Program-made: the position numbers and the translations under genes
Shown: piece after piece, positions 52,413 to 61,710 of the stretch
How positions within the stretch are numbered: position 1 is the stretch's first letter
How the letters are laid out: each line of letters starts with the position of its first letter
Notes under the pieces: generated by a model
Databases searched by the model: none
What the model was told of the DNA's origin: nothing
What the model saw: the letters and a program-made list of their open reading frames with translations, nothing else
Origin: Stakelama marina
GTDB lineage: Bacteria > Pseudomonadota > Alphaproteobacteria > Sphingomonadales > Sphingomonadaceae
NCBI RefSeq assembly: GCF_018122655.1
Contig: NZ_JAGRQC010000003.1
Location: 186,001-250,000 of the forward strand
Length of the DNA stretch: 64,000 nt
Direction: 5' to 3'

Positions 52413-54499
52413 GGCACCCTCGCTGCCAGCCCGCGATTGGCCGGGCTCGTTTCCTGGAATCGGTCGACGGGGCGGGTCTCGCGTATGAGGCGCAACCATT
52501 CGCCATGCTCGGCTGCGACCTTGGCGGCGGGAATCGTGTAGTGAACGTCGCGCGCGAAACTGCGCGCGATGACCGTCGCGATGACGCCCAGCACCGGCAG
52601 CGCCGCGAGCCACCATATATGCCAGACGAGCCCGAATCCGGCGAGGCCGCCGCACACGCCGATGATGACGCCCGACATGCTGTTGCGCGGCATTTCGATG
52701 TCCCGATACTCGTCCGGCGGATCGTAGGCGCAGTCATGTTCCTTGCGCCAGGCGAAGGTGTCGCGGCTGTGAACCTGCGGGATCAAGGCGAAATTATATT
52801 CGGGTGCCGGCGCCGCATTGGCCCATTCGAGACCGCGGCCGTCCCACGGGTCGCCCACGGGGACGCGGTTGTTCTCGCGGTCGCGGATGCTGACATAGAG
52901 CTGGACGAACAGCAGCGCGAGGCCGGTCAGCAGGATCAGCCCGCCGACTTCGGCCACGATCAGCCATGGCCGGAATGCGGGGTCGAACAATTCGTGCGTG
53001 CGCCGCGCGACTCCGGCGAGGCCGAGCGCGTAAAGCGGCATGAAAGCGAGGTAGAAGCCGACCACCCAGCAGACGAAGGCCGCCTTGCCCCAGCCTTCGT
53101 GCAAGCGGAATCCGAACGCCTTGGGGAACCAGTAGGTATAGCCGGCAATCATGCCGTAGAGCATGCCGGGGATCAGCATGTTGTGGAAATGGGCGACCAG
53201 GAACAGCGTGTTGTGGACGAGATAGTCGGCCGGCGGCATCGCCAGCAGGATGCCCGACATGCCGCCCAGCACGAAGGTCATCATGAACGCGATCGAATAG
53301 AGCATCGGCACCGTGAAACGAACCTCGCCGCGGAACATCGTCCAGATCCAGTCATAGATCTTCACGCCGGTCGGGATTCCGATCGTCATCGTCGCGATGC
53401 CGAAAAACCCGTTGATGTCGGCATTCTGGCCCATCGTGAAGAAATGGTGCAGCCAGACGGTGAAGCTGAGCACCGCGATCGCCATCGTCGCGAGCACCAG
53501 CGAGGTGTAGCCATAGAGCCGCTTCGACGAGAACGCCGAGACAACCTCGGAATAGACGCCGAATGCTGGCAGGATCAGGATATAGACCTCCGGGTGTCCG
53601 AATAGCCAGAACAGGTTGGCATAGTTCATCATGTTGCCGCCCATTCCGTTGGTGAAGAAATGGAACCCCAGATAGCGATCGAGTGCGAGCATGGCGGTCG
53701 CGACCGTCAGTGGCGGCATGGCGAAGATCATCAGGATCGAGGTGCACAGCGCGGTCCAGCAGAATAGCGGCAGCCGCATCAGGTGCATGCCGGGCGCGCG
53801 CTTTTTGTAGATCGTAACCGCGAAGTTCAGTCCCGTCAGCGTCGAGCCGAGCGAGCTGAGCGTCACTGCCCAGATCCAGTAATCGGGGCCGACGCCGGCA
53901 TTGTAGGTAAGCTCGGTAAAGGGCGGATAGCCGCTCCAGCCGCCGGTCGAGAACTTGCCGATGACGAGCGAGGCCATCATCAGCCCGGCGCCCGCCCCCG
54001 TCAGCCACAGGCTGACCGAGTTGAGCAGCGGAAACGATACGTCGCGCGCGCCGATCTGCTGCGGCATCACGAAGTTGATGAGCCCGGTGAGCAGCGGCAT
54101 CGCCACGAAGAAGATCATGATGCTGCCATGCGTGCTGAACAGCTCGGCGAAGTGGTCGGGCGACACGATGCCCGGCGTGTTGACCGCCATCGCCTGCTGG
54201 GTGCGCATCAGCACTGCCTCGATCAGCGCGCGCGACAGCATCACGAAGGCCAGCACGATATACATGATGCCGATCTTCTTGTGGTCGAGGCTGGTCAACC
54301 ACTCGTCCCACAGATAGCGCCATTTCTTCAGCCAGGTGATGAGCAGGACCAGCGCGATCGCGCCGATCACCACCATGCTCGCCGCACCGGCTGCGATGAC
54401 CTGGTTCAGCGACGGGTCTCTCCAGGCACGGACAAAGGCAAAGGAATGCAGGTCGATCTTGCCCAGCAGCGTGAAGAAGTCGTGCGCATGAACGATCAT
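52409..54499 (-). CDS. cyoB: Cytochrome bo3 quinol oxidase subunit I
   Basis: CyoB is the catalytic subunit with a low-spin heme and the heme-CuB centre. The 696-residue protein has the CuB ligands and cross-linked tyrosine in WLFGHPEVYILILPAFGVY, the adjacent HHFFTMG histidines and the loop VAHFHNMLIPGMLYG. ATG 54499 overlaps the cyoA stop by four bases. It pumps protons while reducing oxygen with ubiquinol. Confidence 0.96.
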   Translation of the reverse strand: MIVHAHDFFTLLGKIDLHSFAFVRAWRDPSLNQVIAAGAASMVVIGAIALVLLITWLKKWRYLWDEWLTSLDHKKIGIMYIVLAFVMLSRALIEAVLMRTQQAMAVNTPGIVSPDHFAELFSTHGSIMIFFVAMPLLTGLINFVMPQQIGARDVSFPLLNSVSLWLTGAGAGLMMASLVIGKFSTGGWSGYPPFTELTYNAGVGPDYWIWAVTLSSLGSTLTGLNFAVTIYKKRAPGMHLMRLPLFCWTALCTSILMIFAMPPLTVATAMLALDRYLGFHFFTNGMGGNMMNYANLFWLFGHPEVYILILPAFGVYSEVVSAFSSKRLYGYTSLVLATMAIAVLSFTVWLHHFFTMGQNADINGFFGIATMTIGIPTGVKIYDWIWTMFRGEVRFTVPMLYSIAFMMTFVLGGMSGILLAMPPADYLVHNTLFLVAHFHNMLIPGMLYGMIAGYTYWFPKAFGFRLHEGWGKAAFVCWVVGFYLAFMPLYALGLAGVARRTHELFDPAFRPWLIVAEVGGLILLTGLALLFVQLYVSIRDRENNRVPVGDPWDGRGLEWANAAPAPEYNFALIPQVHSRDTFAWRKEHDCAYDPPDEYRDIEMPRNSMSGVIIGVCGGLAGFGLVWHIWWLAALPVLGVIATVIARSFARDVHYTIPAAKVAAEHGEWLRLIRETRPVDRFQETSPANRGLAARVP

Positions 54500-55470
54500 G
54501 GGCGGATCACCTCGGGATTTGTGTCGCTGGCACGCGCGGTGGGATGATATCTGTCGAGGATGCGCTGAAACAGGCCATCGGGCGCCGAGGAGAACAGGAT
54601 CGGCTGTTTCTCGACCGATTTCTCGAACAGATGGTGATACGCCTTGGCATCGAACGGTTTGCCGGTCGCACGGACATGCGCGATCCATTCGTCGAACTGC
54701 TGCGGGGCGAGCGCATTCACCGCGAATTTCTGCTTGGCGAAACCTTCGCCGTTATATTGGGTATTCTGGCCGGTATAGGTGCCCGGATGATCGGCCTGGA
54801 TATGCAGCTGCGTGGTCATGCCGCCCATCGTGTAGATTTGTCCGGCGAGCTGCGGGATCATCAGCGACTGCATCACCGTCCCGCTGGTCATCTCTATATG
54901 GACGGGCCGACCCGCCGGAATGGCGAGCATGTTGACCGTCGCGACATGTTGCCGCGGATAGATGAACAGCCATTTCCAGTCGAGCGACACCGCCCTGACC
55001 TCCAGCGTCGGCTGGGACGATTCGATCGGGCGGTACGGGTCCAGCTTGTGCGTGTAGTTCCACAGCAGAAACGAAAGTCCGATCACGATTAGCGTCGGCG
55101 GAACCCAGATGAAGAATTCTAGGATCCACGAAAAGCTCCAGTGCGGGCGATAGGCATGCTTGGTGTTCGACAAGCGATAGTGCCACGCGATGATCGGCGT
55201 CAGGATCAGCACCGGTCCGATCACGAACAGCATTACGATCGACACGATGATGAACAGATGCCGTTCCTGGCCCGCGATCGGACCCGCAGCATTGAAGAAA
55301 CTGTCGTGAAAGGCGCCGCATCCGGCGAGCGCCAGGAACATCGGCAGCAGAGCCGCAACGCGCGCCTTGGCTGCCCCCGGCGACCGGGAATGGCGGCGTG
55401 CGGTGGGTGGAGTCTCGGATGCTTGTGTCGATATCGCGAAAGGAGAAGAGGTGAGGCGAGACCGGTTCAT
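54496..55470 (-). CDS. cyoA: Cytochrome bo3 quinol oxidase subunit II
   Basis: CyoA is the membrane-anchored lipoprotein subunit. A lipobox FLALAGC is followed by two membrane helices and a cupredoxin domain (AVSLDWKWLFIYPRQHVATV). It lacks the CuA cysteine pair, which separates quinol oxidases from cytochrome c oxidases. The start is uncertain: ATG 55470 puts about 50 residues before the lipobox, longer than usual, with no clear Shine-Dalgarno, but no better start is in frame. First gene of cyoABCD. Confidence 0.9.
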   Translation of the reverse strand: MNRSRLTSSPFAISTQASETPPTARRHSRSPGAAKARVAALLPMFLALAGCGAFHDSFFNAAGPIAGQERHLFIIVSIVMLFVIGPVLILTPIIAWHYRLSNTKHAYRPHWSFSWILEFFIWVPPTLIVIGLSFLLWNYTHKLDPYRPIESSQPTLEVRAVSLDWKWLFIYPRQHVATVNMLAIPAGRPVHIEMTSGTVMQSLMIPQLAGQIYTMGGMTTQLHIQADHPGTYTGQNTQYNGEGFAKQKFAVNALAPQQFDEWIAHVRATGKPFDAKAYHHLFEKSVEKQPILFSSAPDGLFQRILDRYHPTARASDTNPEVIRP

Positions 55471-55615
55471 CGTGCGAAAAGTGCAGCTTTCTGGTTCGCA
55501 CGGCACCCGCCCGACGGGCGAGGTCATGCGCGGATCGACACCGGCCTTGGCGTCCCGTCGCCGCAGCCATCTTCTACGCAACTCGTTTGACTTGCACGGG
55601 ATTTACACAGCGGCG

Positions 55616-55640
55616 AACGCGGCTGCCCGATAATGGTTCC
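55616..55640 (-). promoter_or_regulatory. Possible EcfG-type promoter before cyoA
   Basis: On the minus strand GGAAC-N16-CGTT matches the alphaproteobacterial general-stress sigma EcfG consensus and points to cyoA, with a predicted leader of about 135 bases. The motif is short enough to occur about once per 64 kb by chance, so weight it lightly. Confidence 0.3.
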
Positions 55641-55668
55641 GGTAACGTCCGACATGACCGCTGAAAAC

Positions 55669-55697
55669 TTGGCGACTCATCGCCATCGGCGTACAAT
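55669..55697 (+). promoter_or_regulatory. Promoter of the PRC-barrel gene
   Basis: TTGGCG (4 of 6) and TACAAT (5 of 6) are separated by the optimal 17 bases, giving a leader of about 40 bases with an AAGGAGG Shine-Dalgarno before the ATG. Confidence 0.55.
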
Positions 55698-55744
55698 GGC
55701 GGCACTGCACGAAGGACAGAGCGGGGGCCGTAAGGAGGCTTGCC

Positions 55745-56101
55745 ATGTCCGAAGTAAACGACCTCGACGACCACAGCCTGATTTCCTCGGCGCGCGTCGA
55801 AGGAACGGCGGTGTACGACCGCCGCGCGAAAAAGGTCGGGACCATCCATTCGATCCTGATCGACAAGGTGTCGGGGCAGGCCAGATATGCCGTGCTGTCG
55901 TTCGGCGGCTTCATGGGGCTGGGGTCGCGCGTCTATCCGCTGCCCTGGGACCTGTTGGTCTATGACCCCGAACTCAAGGGATACGGGCTGACGGTGACGC
56001 AGGAAGATGTCGAGGCCGCGCCCTATATGGCGCTCGACAAGGCAGACCGTCCGCACGAAATACCCGAACCCGCCTATCGCCACTGGGACGAATATCTCTG
56101 A
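55745..56101 (+). CDS. PRC-barrel domain protein
   Basis: This 118-residue protein contains a PRC-barrel (about 10-95): ISSARVEGTAVYDRRAKKVG, then TIHSILIDKVSGQARYAVLS and PLPWDLLVYDPELKGY. Such proteins occur in RNA maturation, photosynthetic reaction centres and many stress-linked proteins; the partner here is unknown. A strong AAGGAGG Shine-Dalgarno and a good sigma-70-like promoter precede it, suggesting high expression. Confidence 0.88.
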   Translation: MSEVNDLDDHSLISSARVEGTAVYDRRAKKVGTIHSILIDKVSGQARYAVLSFGGFMGLGSRVYPLPWDLLVYDPELKGYGLTVTQEDVEAAPYMALDKADRPHEIPEPAYRHWDEYL

Positions 56102-56159
56102 CCGGTTCGGGCGCATGTGACGGGATGCGCACCGCGCGCCGACGCGCTATCACGCAGTC

Positions 56160-56957
56160 ATGAGCAAGGGCAGGATACGCGTCGGCATCGGCGGCTGGAC
56201 ATACCCGCCATGGCGCGGGACCTTCTATCCGGACGATCTCGTCCAGAAGCGCGAGCTGGAATATGCCAGTCGCGCGGTCACCGCGATCGAGATCAACGCG
56301 ACCTATCACCGGCTGCAAAAGCCCGAAAGCTTCGCCAACTGGGCCAAAGTCGTGCCGGACGACTTCGTCTTCGCGGTGAAGGCGTCGCGCTACGTCACCA
56401 ACCGCAAGGTGCTGGCCGATGCGGGCGAGTCGATCGAAACCTTCCTCAATCAGGGCATTTCCGAACTCGGCGACAAGCTCGGCCCGATCCTGTGGCAGTT
56501 CATGGCGACCAAGAAGTTCGATCGGCAAGATTTTGGCGCGTTCCTGAAGCTGCTCCCCGCCAGCCATGACGGGTTGAAGCTCCGCCACGCCGTCCAGGTG
56601 CGAAACGACAGTTTCCACACACCCGACTTCGTCGCGATGTGCCGCGAGGCAGGCGTCGCGATTGTCTATGCCGATTCGGCCGACTATCCCGCCATCGCCG
56701 ACGTTACCGGCGACTTCGTCTATGCCCGGCTCGAAAATGCCGAGGAACGGTACGAGGCCGGCTACGCGCCCTCGGCGCTCGACGATTGGACGAAAAAGGC
56801 GGAAAGCTGGGCCGAGGGGCACCAGCCGCGTGGCCTGCCGACCTTCGGTGATAATGGGCAGGAGGTGAAGCCGCGCGACACGTTCGTGTTCATGATCAAC
56901 GGCTTCAAGGAAAAGGCGCCCGCGGCCGCTCAGGCGCTTCTGAAACGCTTGGGCTGA
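56160..56957 (+). CDS. DUF72 (YecE) family protein
   Basis: This 265-residue TIM-barrel-like protein opens RIRVGIGGWTYPPWRGTFYP and carries FAVKASRYVTNRK, the usual DUF72 features, and TFVFMINGFKEKAPAAAQ near the end. Function is unknown, though an iron-sulfur or nuclease role has been speculated for some. It is six bases upstream of the deacetylase-like gene and is likely cotranscribed. Confidence 0.88.
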   Translation: MSKGRIRVGIGGWTYPPWRGTFYPDDLVQKRELEYASRAVTAIEINATYHRLQKPESFANWAKVVPDDFVFAVKASRYVTNRKVLADAGESIETFLNQGISELGDKLGPILWQFMATKKFDRQDFGAFLKLLPASHDGLKLRHAVQVRNDSFHTPDFVAMCREAGVAIVYADSADYPAIADVTGDFVYARLENAEERYEAGYAPSALDDWTKKAESWAEGHQPRGLPTFGDNGQEVKPRDTFVFMINGFKEKAPAAAQALLKRLG

Positions 56958-56962
56958 GCAAA

Positions 56963-57959
56963 ATGCGCCGTTTCTTCGATCCCGCGCAGCTCCGCCACCG
57001 GCCCGCGTCCGAGCTCCATAACGGCGCGTTGGTTGCATATAGCGAAGCCGCCGAGCGCGCCGAGGCGATTGCGAGTGCGGTCGGCGCGACCGAACTCCCG
57101 GCGGATCACGGCGAAGCGCCGATCCTCGCCGTCCACGACGCCGGCTATGTCGATTTCCTCAAGACCGCCTTCGACCGCTGGCAGGCGGCCGGGCGACGCG
57201 ATTCCCTATGTCTGGCCGGTGGTCGGGCGCCGCCCGCTCGACCTGGCGCGGATTGACGGGCTCATGGGGCGCTACAGCTTCGACGCGACGACCCCGATCA
57301 CGGCGGAAAGCTGGGGCGCGGCCTATGCCAATGCGCAGACCGCGCTGTCTGCGACGCAGGCCGTGCTGGGCGGCGATCCGGCAGCCTTCGCGCTGTGCCG
57401 TCCGCCGGGTCACCATGCCGGGCGCGACTATTGCGGCGGCTATTGTTATCTGAACGTTGCCGCGATCGCCGCCCAGCGCGCCCGCGATGCCGGTGTCGAG
57501 CGTGTCGCGATCCTCGACATCGACTATCATCACGGCAACGGCACGCAGGACATCTTCTACGAGCGCGGCGACATATTCTACGCCTCGCTCCACGCCGATC
57601 CGGCGACCGATTATCCCTTCTACTGGGGCCATGCCGACGAAGTGGGCGCAGGCCAAGGGCGGGGCACGACGCGCAACTGGCCGCTGCCGCACGGCACCAA
57701 GCTCGAACCGTTCCGCGCCGCACAGGTGCAGGCGCTCGAGGCGATTGCCGCGTTCGGCCCCGGCCTGCTCGTCGTCAGCTTCGGCGCCGATACCTGGGAC
57801 GGCGACCCGATCTCGAACTTTGCGCTCAAAACCGGCGATTATGCCGTGCTGGCAGCCGACATCGCCGCGTGCGACTGGCCGACGGTGATCGTGATGGAAG
57901 GCGGCTATGCGATCGACGCGCTCGGCCACAACGTCGCGAGCTTCCTGAGCGGCTTCTAA
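56963..57959 (+). pseudogene. Histone deacetylase/acetylpolyamine amidohydrolase family gene with a one-base frameshift
   Basis: Two reading frames together encode one HDAC-family protein. The first covers the N-terminal part (MRRFFDPAQLRHRPASELHN to about FDRWQAAG). The second carries PYVWPVVGRR through the zinc site and stop at 57959: RPPGHHAGRDYCGGYCYLN, ILDIDYHHGNGTQ and VSFGADTWDGDP are intact. The frames switch near 57191-57193, in a GGG run; removing one base joins them. The N-terminal pattern resembles acetylpolyamine amidohydrolases. It is either a recent pseudogene or a sequencing error; the downstream frame shows no other damage, which favours the latter or a very recent event. Confidence 0.75.
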
Positions 57960-57963
57960 GGCG

Positions 57964-59082
57964 TCAGTGGTCGTTCGCCGGGCGCGGCGGGCTGGGCGTG
58001 TCGGCGACCATGCGTTCGCCGTCGATGACGATCGGGCTGGCGACGCCGGGCAGGCCGCCGGGTGCGACCTGCATCCCGCGCGCAATCACCTGCGGGTCGT
58101 GGAACACTTCCTCGACGGTGTTGATCGGGCCAGAGGGGATGCCCTCGGCCTCGAGCGCGGCGGCGAGGTCGGCCTTTCTGAGCGGCGCGATCGCGGCTTC
58201 GAGCCGCGGGATCAGCGCCGCGCGGTTGGCGACGCGCGCGGGATTGGTGGCGAAGCGCTCATCCTCGGCGAGGTCGAGGCCGAGCACCGCGCAAAGCTTG
58301 CGGAACTGCGAATCGTTGCCGACCGCGATGATCAGCTCGCCGTCGCTCGCCGAAAATGCCTGATAGGGCGCGAGGTTGGCGTGGCCGTTGCCCATCCGGT
58401 GTGGCACGGTGCCGCTCGCCATCCAGTTGAGCGCCTGATTGGCAAGCACCGCGACCTGCGAATCGAGCAGCGCCATGTCGATATGCGCAGCTCCGCCCTC
58501 GACATCGCGCCGGCGCAACGCGGCGAGGATCGCGACCGCCGAATATACGCCGGTGAAGATGTCGGCATAGGCGATCCCGGCCTTTTGCGGTGCGCCGTCG
58601 GGCTCGCCGGTCAGGCTCATGATCCCACCCATGCCCTGGATGATGAAATCGTATCCGGCGCGGTGGGCATAGGGACCGGTCTGGCCGAATCCGGTGATCG
58701 AGCAGGTGATGAGCGTCGGGTTGACCGCCAGCAGGCTGTCATGGTCGAGCCCGTATTTCTTCAGTCCGCCGACCTTGTAATTCTCGATGACGATATCGGC
58801 ATCGGCGACGAGGTCGCGCACCGCCTGCTGCCCCGCGGGCGTGGTGATGTCGATCGCACGGCTCTGCTTGCCGCGATTGGCCGAATGGAAATAGGCGGCG
58901 TCGAGATTGTGCCCCGCCTTGTCGTGCAGGAAGGGCGGGCCCCAGTGCCGCGTGTCGTCGCCCGCGCCGGGTCGCTCGATCTTGATCACCTCGGCACCCA
59001 GATCGGCGAGCAGCTGCCCGCACCACGGCCCGGCAAGGATGCGTGCGAGTTCGACGACCTTGATGCCTGCGAGGGGCTTCAC
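57964..59082 (-). CDS. CaiB/BaiF family CoA-transferase (probable glutarate CoA-transferase)
   Basis: This 372-residue class III CoA-transferase has PLAGIKVVELARILAGPWCGQ, EVIKIERPGAGDDTRHW, and the catalytic-aspartate region IQGMGGIMSLTGEPDG. Its operon partner is glutaryl-CoA dehydrogenase; in Pseudomonas and mitochondria CaiB/BaiF enzymes activate glutarate with succinyl-CoA (GcdG, SUGCT), so that role is the best inference. The ATG overlaps the Gre-like gene stop by four bases. Confidence 0.85.
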   Translation of the reverse strand: MKPLAGIKVVELARILAGPWCGQLLADLGAEVIKIERPGAGDDTRHWGPPFLHDKAGHNLDAAYFHSANRGKQSRAIDITTPAGQQAVRDLVADADIVIENYKVGGLKKYGLDHDSLLAVNPTLITCSITGFGQTGPYAHRAGYDFIIQGMGGIMSLTGEPDGAPQKAGIAYADIFTGVYSAVAILAALRRRDVEGGAAHIDMALLDSQVAVLANQALNWMASGTVPHRMGNGHANLAPYQAFSASDGELIIAVGNDSQFRKLCAVLGLDLAEDERFATNPARVANRAALIPRLEAAIAPLRKADLAAALEAEGIPSGPINTVEEVFHDPQVIARGMQVAPGGLPGVASPIVIDGERMVADTPSPPRPANDH

Positions 59083-59537
59083 GGCCGCACCGCGACGATT
59101 TCGATGGCACCTTCCTTGCCGCCGAACGCGACCAGTTCGCCGGCGCCTGCTCCCATCACCGCGCGCGACAGCGGAGCGGTAAAGGCGAGCAGCCCGGCCC
59201 CGGGGTCGGCCTCGTCATGCCCGACGATTCGGAAATCGCGGGTCTTGCCGCCTTGCCGGATGGTCACCTGTGAACCGATGCCGGCGCTGCCATCGTCGGG
59301 CGGCGGGGGGACCTGTGCGGTCGCATGTTGAATCGACCAGTAGCGTAGTGTCCGATGCAGTTTCTTGCGCACTTCCTCGTCGGTTTCGGCGGCGATGGCT
59401 GCTTTCAGCTCGGCCATCTTTTCGGCGATCAGCGTCAGCCCGCGCTCGGTGACCAGATTGGGGCCGACCGGGATCGGGAGCTCGAATTCGGGCTCCTTGT
59501 GCTCGTCATCGCTCTCGCGGCGAAAGGCGACGCTCAT
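59079..59537 (-). CDS. GreA/GreB-like elongation factor family protein (atypical)
   Basis: The C-terminal part of this 152-residue protein matches the Gre FKBP-like domain (GSQVTIRQGGKTRDFRIVGHDEA, then LLAFTAPLSRAVMGAGAGE), which docks on RNA polymerase. The N-terminal coiled coil is short and lacks the acidic GDRSENADY tip that stimulates RNA cleavage in true GreA and GreB; instead it reads TLRYWSIQHATAQVPPPPDD. It is therefore unlikely to rescue backtracked polymerase and may instead compete for the secondary channel, like Gfh1 or Rnk. It sits between gcdH and the CoA-transferase. Confidence 0.78.
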   Translation of the reverse strand: MSVAFRRESDDEHKEPEFELPIPVGPNLVTERGLTLIAEKMAELKAAIAAETDEEVRKKLHRTLRYWSIQHATAQVPPPPDDGSAGIGSQVTIRQGGKTRDFRIVGHDEADPGAGLLAFTAPLSRAVMGAGAGELVAFGGKEGAIEIVAVRP

Positions 59538-59546
59538 CGCCGGCCT

Positions 59547-60731
59547 CTAAAACGCCGCGATGCCGGTGATCGCGCGGCCGAGGATCAGGCCGTGGACGTC
59601 GTGCGTGCCCTCATAGGTGTTGACCGTCTCGAGGTTGATCGCGTGGCGGATCACGTGGAACTCGCCCGAAATCCCGTTGCCGCCGTGCATGTCGCGCGCG
59701 GTGCGGGCGATATCGAGCGCCTTGCCGCAATTGTTGCGCTTGATGATGCTGATCGCCTCGGGGGCGAGCGTGCCCTCGTCGAACATCCGTCCCGCACGAA
59801 GACAGGCCTGCAGTCCCAGCGCGATCTCGGTCTCCATATTGGCGAGCTTGAGCTGGACGAGCTGTTTCGACGCGAGCGGCACGCCGAACTGCTGCCGGTC
59901 GAGCGTATATTGCCGCGCCGCCTGCATGCAGAATTCTGCCGCGCCCATGCTGCCCCAGGCGATGCCGTAACGCGCGCGGTTGAGGCAACCGAACGGGCCT
60001 TTCAGCCCCTCGACATTCGGCAGCAGCGCATCCTCGCCGACCTCGACCTCGTCCATGACGATCTCGCCGGTGATCGACGCGCGGAGGCTCAGCTTGCCCT
60101 CGATCTTCGGCGCGGACAGGCCCTTCATGCCCTTTTCGAGCACGAAGCCCTTGATCTTGCCGTCATGCGCGTCCGATTTCGCCCAGACAACGAACACGTC
60201 GGCGATCGGCGAGTTGGTGATCCACATCTTCGATCCCGACAGCGAATAGCCGCCATCGATCTTCTTCGCGCGCGTCTTCATCCCGCCGGGGTCGGAACCG
60301 GCATCGGGTTCGGTCAGGCCGAAACAGCCGACCCATTCGCCGGTCGCGAGCCTGGGCAGATATTTCTGCTTCTGCTCTTCGGTACCGTAAGCGTTGATCG
60401 GGTGCATCACGAGGCTCGACTGCACGCTCATCGCGCTGCGATAGCCTGAATCGACCGCCTCGACCTCGCGCGCGATCAGGCCGTAGCTGACATAGCCGAG
60501 CCCCGCGCCGCCATATTCGGCAGAGATCGTCGCGCCGAGCAGGCCGAGCTCGCCCATTTCGGACATGATGTCGCGGTCGAAATTCTCTTTCAGATAGGCG
60601 TCCTGCACGCGCGGCAGCAATTTTCCGCGCGCATAGCCATGCGCGGTATCGCGCACCATGCGTTCCTCATCGGTCAGCTGCGCGTCGAGCGCGAAAGGGT
60701 CCTGCCAGTCGAACCGGCCCATGCCTGCCAT
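59547..60731 (-). CDS. gcdH: Glutaryl-CoA dehydrogenase
   Basis: GcdH oxidises and decarboxylates glutaryl-CoA to crotonyl-CoA in lysine and tryptophan degradation. The 394-residue acyl-CoA dehydrogenase has [54 protein letters not shown] and the catalytic-base region [20 protein letters not shown]. That EGTHDVH form is typical of GcdH rather than general acyl-CoA dehydrogenases. It is first in the operon with the Gre-like gene (nine bases away) and the CoA-transferase. Confidence 0.93.
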   Translation of the reverse strand: MAGMGRFDWQDPFALDAQLTDEERMVRDTAHGYARGKLLPRVQDAYLKENFDRDIMSEMGELGLLGATISAEYGGAGLGYVSYGLIAREVEAVDSGYRSAMSVQSSLVMHPINAYGTEEQKQKYLPRLATGEWVGCFGLTEPDAGSDPGGMKTRAKKIDGGYSLSGSKMWITNSPIADVFVVWAKSDAHDGKIKGFVLEKGMKGLSAPKIEGKLSLRASITGEIVMDEVEVGEDALLPNVEGLKGPFGCLNRARYGIAWGSMGAAEFCMQAARQYTLDRQQFGVPLASKQLVQLKLANMETEIALGLQACLRAGRMFDEGTLAPEAISIIKRNNCGKALDIARTARDMHGGNGISGEFHVIRHAINLETVNTYEGTHDVHGLILGRAITGIAAF

Positions 60732-60743
60732 TTTCCAGTTTCC

Positions 60744-61679
60744 TCAATTGGTCTGTTGTTGTTGTCCATCGACGGTCGCGGGCGGTGCCGGCGGCCCTGA
60801 CGTCACGGCGTCACCGGCGTCGGAGGGCTGCGTAACCTTGGGCTGGGGCTGCACCCCGCCGCCTTCGATCGCGGTGGTCTCGATCGCGTCGAGCGCTCGT
60901 CTGGCATTGATATAGCGCCGCGCCGCCTTCATCCAACTGTCGGCCTGGTCCGCGCCGGGCATGCGCGCCACCTCGGCCAGCGCACCTTCGACCTGACCGG
61001 CATCGAGCATCCGGCTCGCGCGGCGCAGCCGTTCCTCGGGGCGCGGGCTGGGTGTCGTGTCCTTGCGGATCACGACCAGCGTGCCGATTTCGCTGCGCAG
61101 AGCGTCCCACCAACCCGCATCGGGGCTGGCAGCGGTCAGCCGCGGCGAAATACGGTCGAGCGCCAGGCGCAGATCCTCCAGCGTCGTTGGCGTGCGCGCG
61201 GCGCTGATCACGGTCGCGACGGCGCGCGGCCGGACGCTGCCGAAGCGTTCGCGCAACTGTCCTTCGATATACCCCAGCGGCAAACCGCGATCGAGCGCAC
61301 GGCGCGCGGCAAAGGCGACCATCAGCCCTTCGGCGCGGTTGGCGAAGGTCGATGCGACGCGGCTGCTGCTGTCGACATTCGACAGCCGGCTCTCCAGCGC
61401 CTCGATCCGCTGGTCGAGCGCGGCTTCGCGCGCCGCAAGCCTTTCGAGCCCCGACGTGTTCAGGTCTTCGCCCTGATCGGGCGGCGTGGTCTCTGCCGCC
61501 TTTTCGACCGGCGCGGCGCGGCGAGGCGCGGCATCGAGCCAGCGGTCGCCGAACATCGCGATCGCGGCCGCCATCACGGCCAATCCGATGAGGAACGCGA
61601 TGGCGCCGGTGATGGCGATCGTCCGCATGGTCGGGTTACGCGTCGGCCCGGTCCGGAACGCGTCGCTGTCGGTGGTCAT
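60744..61679 (-). CDS. COG4223/mitofilin-like membrane protein
   Basis: This 311-residue protein has one N-terminal membrane helix (about residues 20-42) and a long periplasmic part with a coiled coil (ERLAAREAALDQRIEALESRL) and a helical C-terminal domain. In Alphaproteobacteria this family lies next to hemD, and it is regarded as related to mitochondrial Mic60/mitofilin. The tail is proline- and glutamine-rich. ATG 61679 is chosen to put the membrane helix near the N terminus. Role in inner-membrane shaping is inferred from the family. Confidence 0.8.
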   Translation of the reverse strand: MTTDSDAFRTGPTRNPTMRTIAITGAIAFLIGLAVMAAAIAMFGDRWLDAAPRRAAPVEKAAETTPPDQGEDLNTSGLERLAAREAALDQRIEALESRLSNVDSSSRVASTFANRAEGLMVAFAARRALDRGLPLGYIEGQLRERFGSVRPRAVATVISAARTPTTLEDLRLALDRISPRLTAASPDAGWWDALRSEIGTLVVIRKDTTPSPRPEERLRRASRMLDAGQVEGALAEVARMPGADQADSWMKAARRYINARRALDAIETTAIEGGGVQPQPKVTQPSDAGDAVTSGPPAPPATVDGQQQQTN

Positions 61680-61710
61680 GCGGCCCTTATCTTCGCGCCC
61701 GTCCGCGCGG

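Noticed and set aside
59648..59661. GGATCACGTGGAAC, a parS-like sequence in gcdH
   Set aside because: Three mismatches in the left half of the palindrome, within coding sequence and far from parAB.
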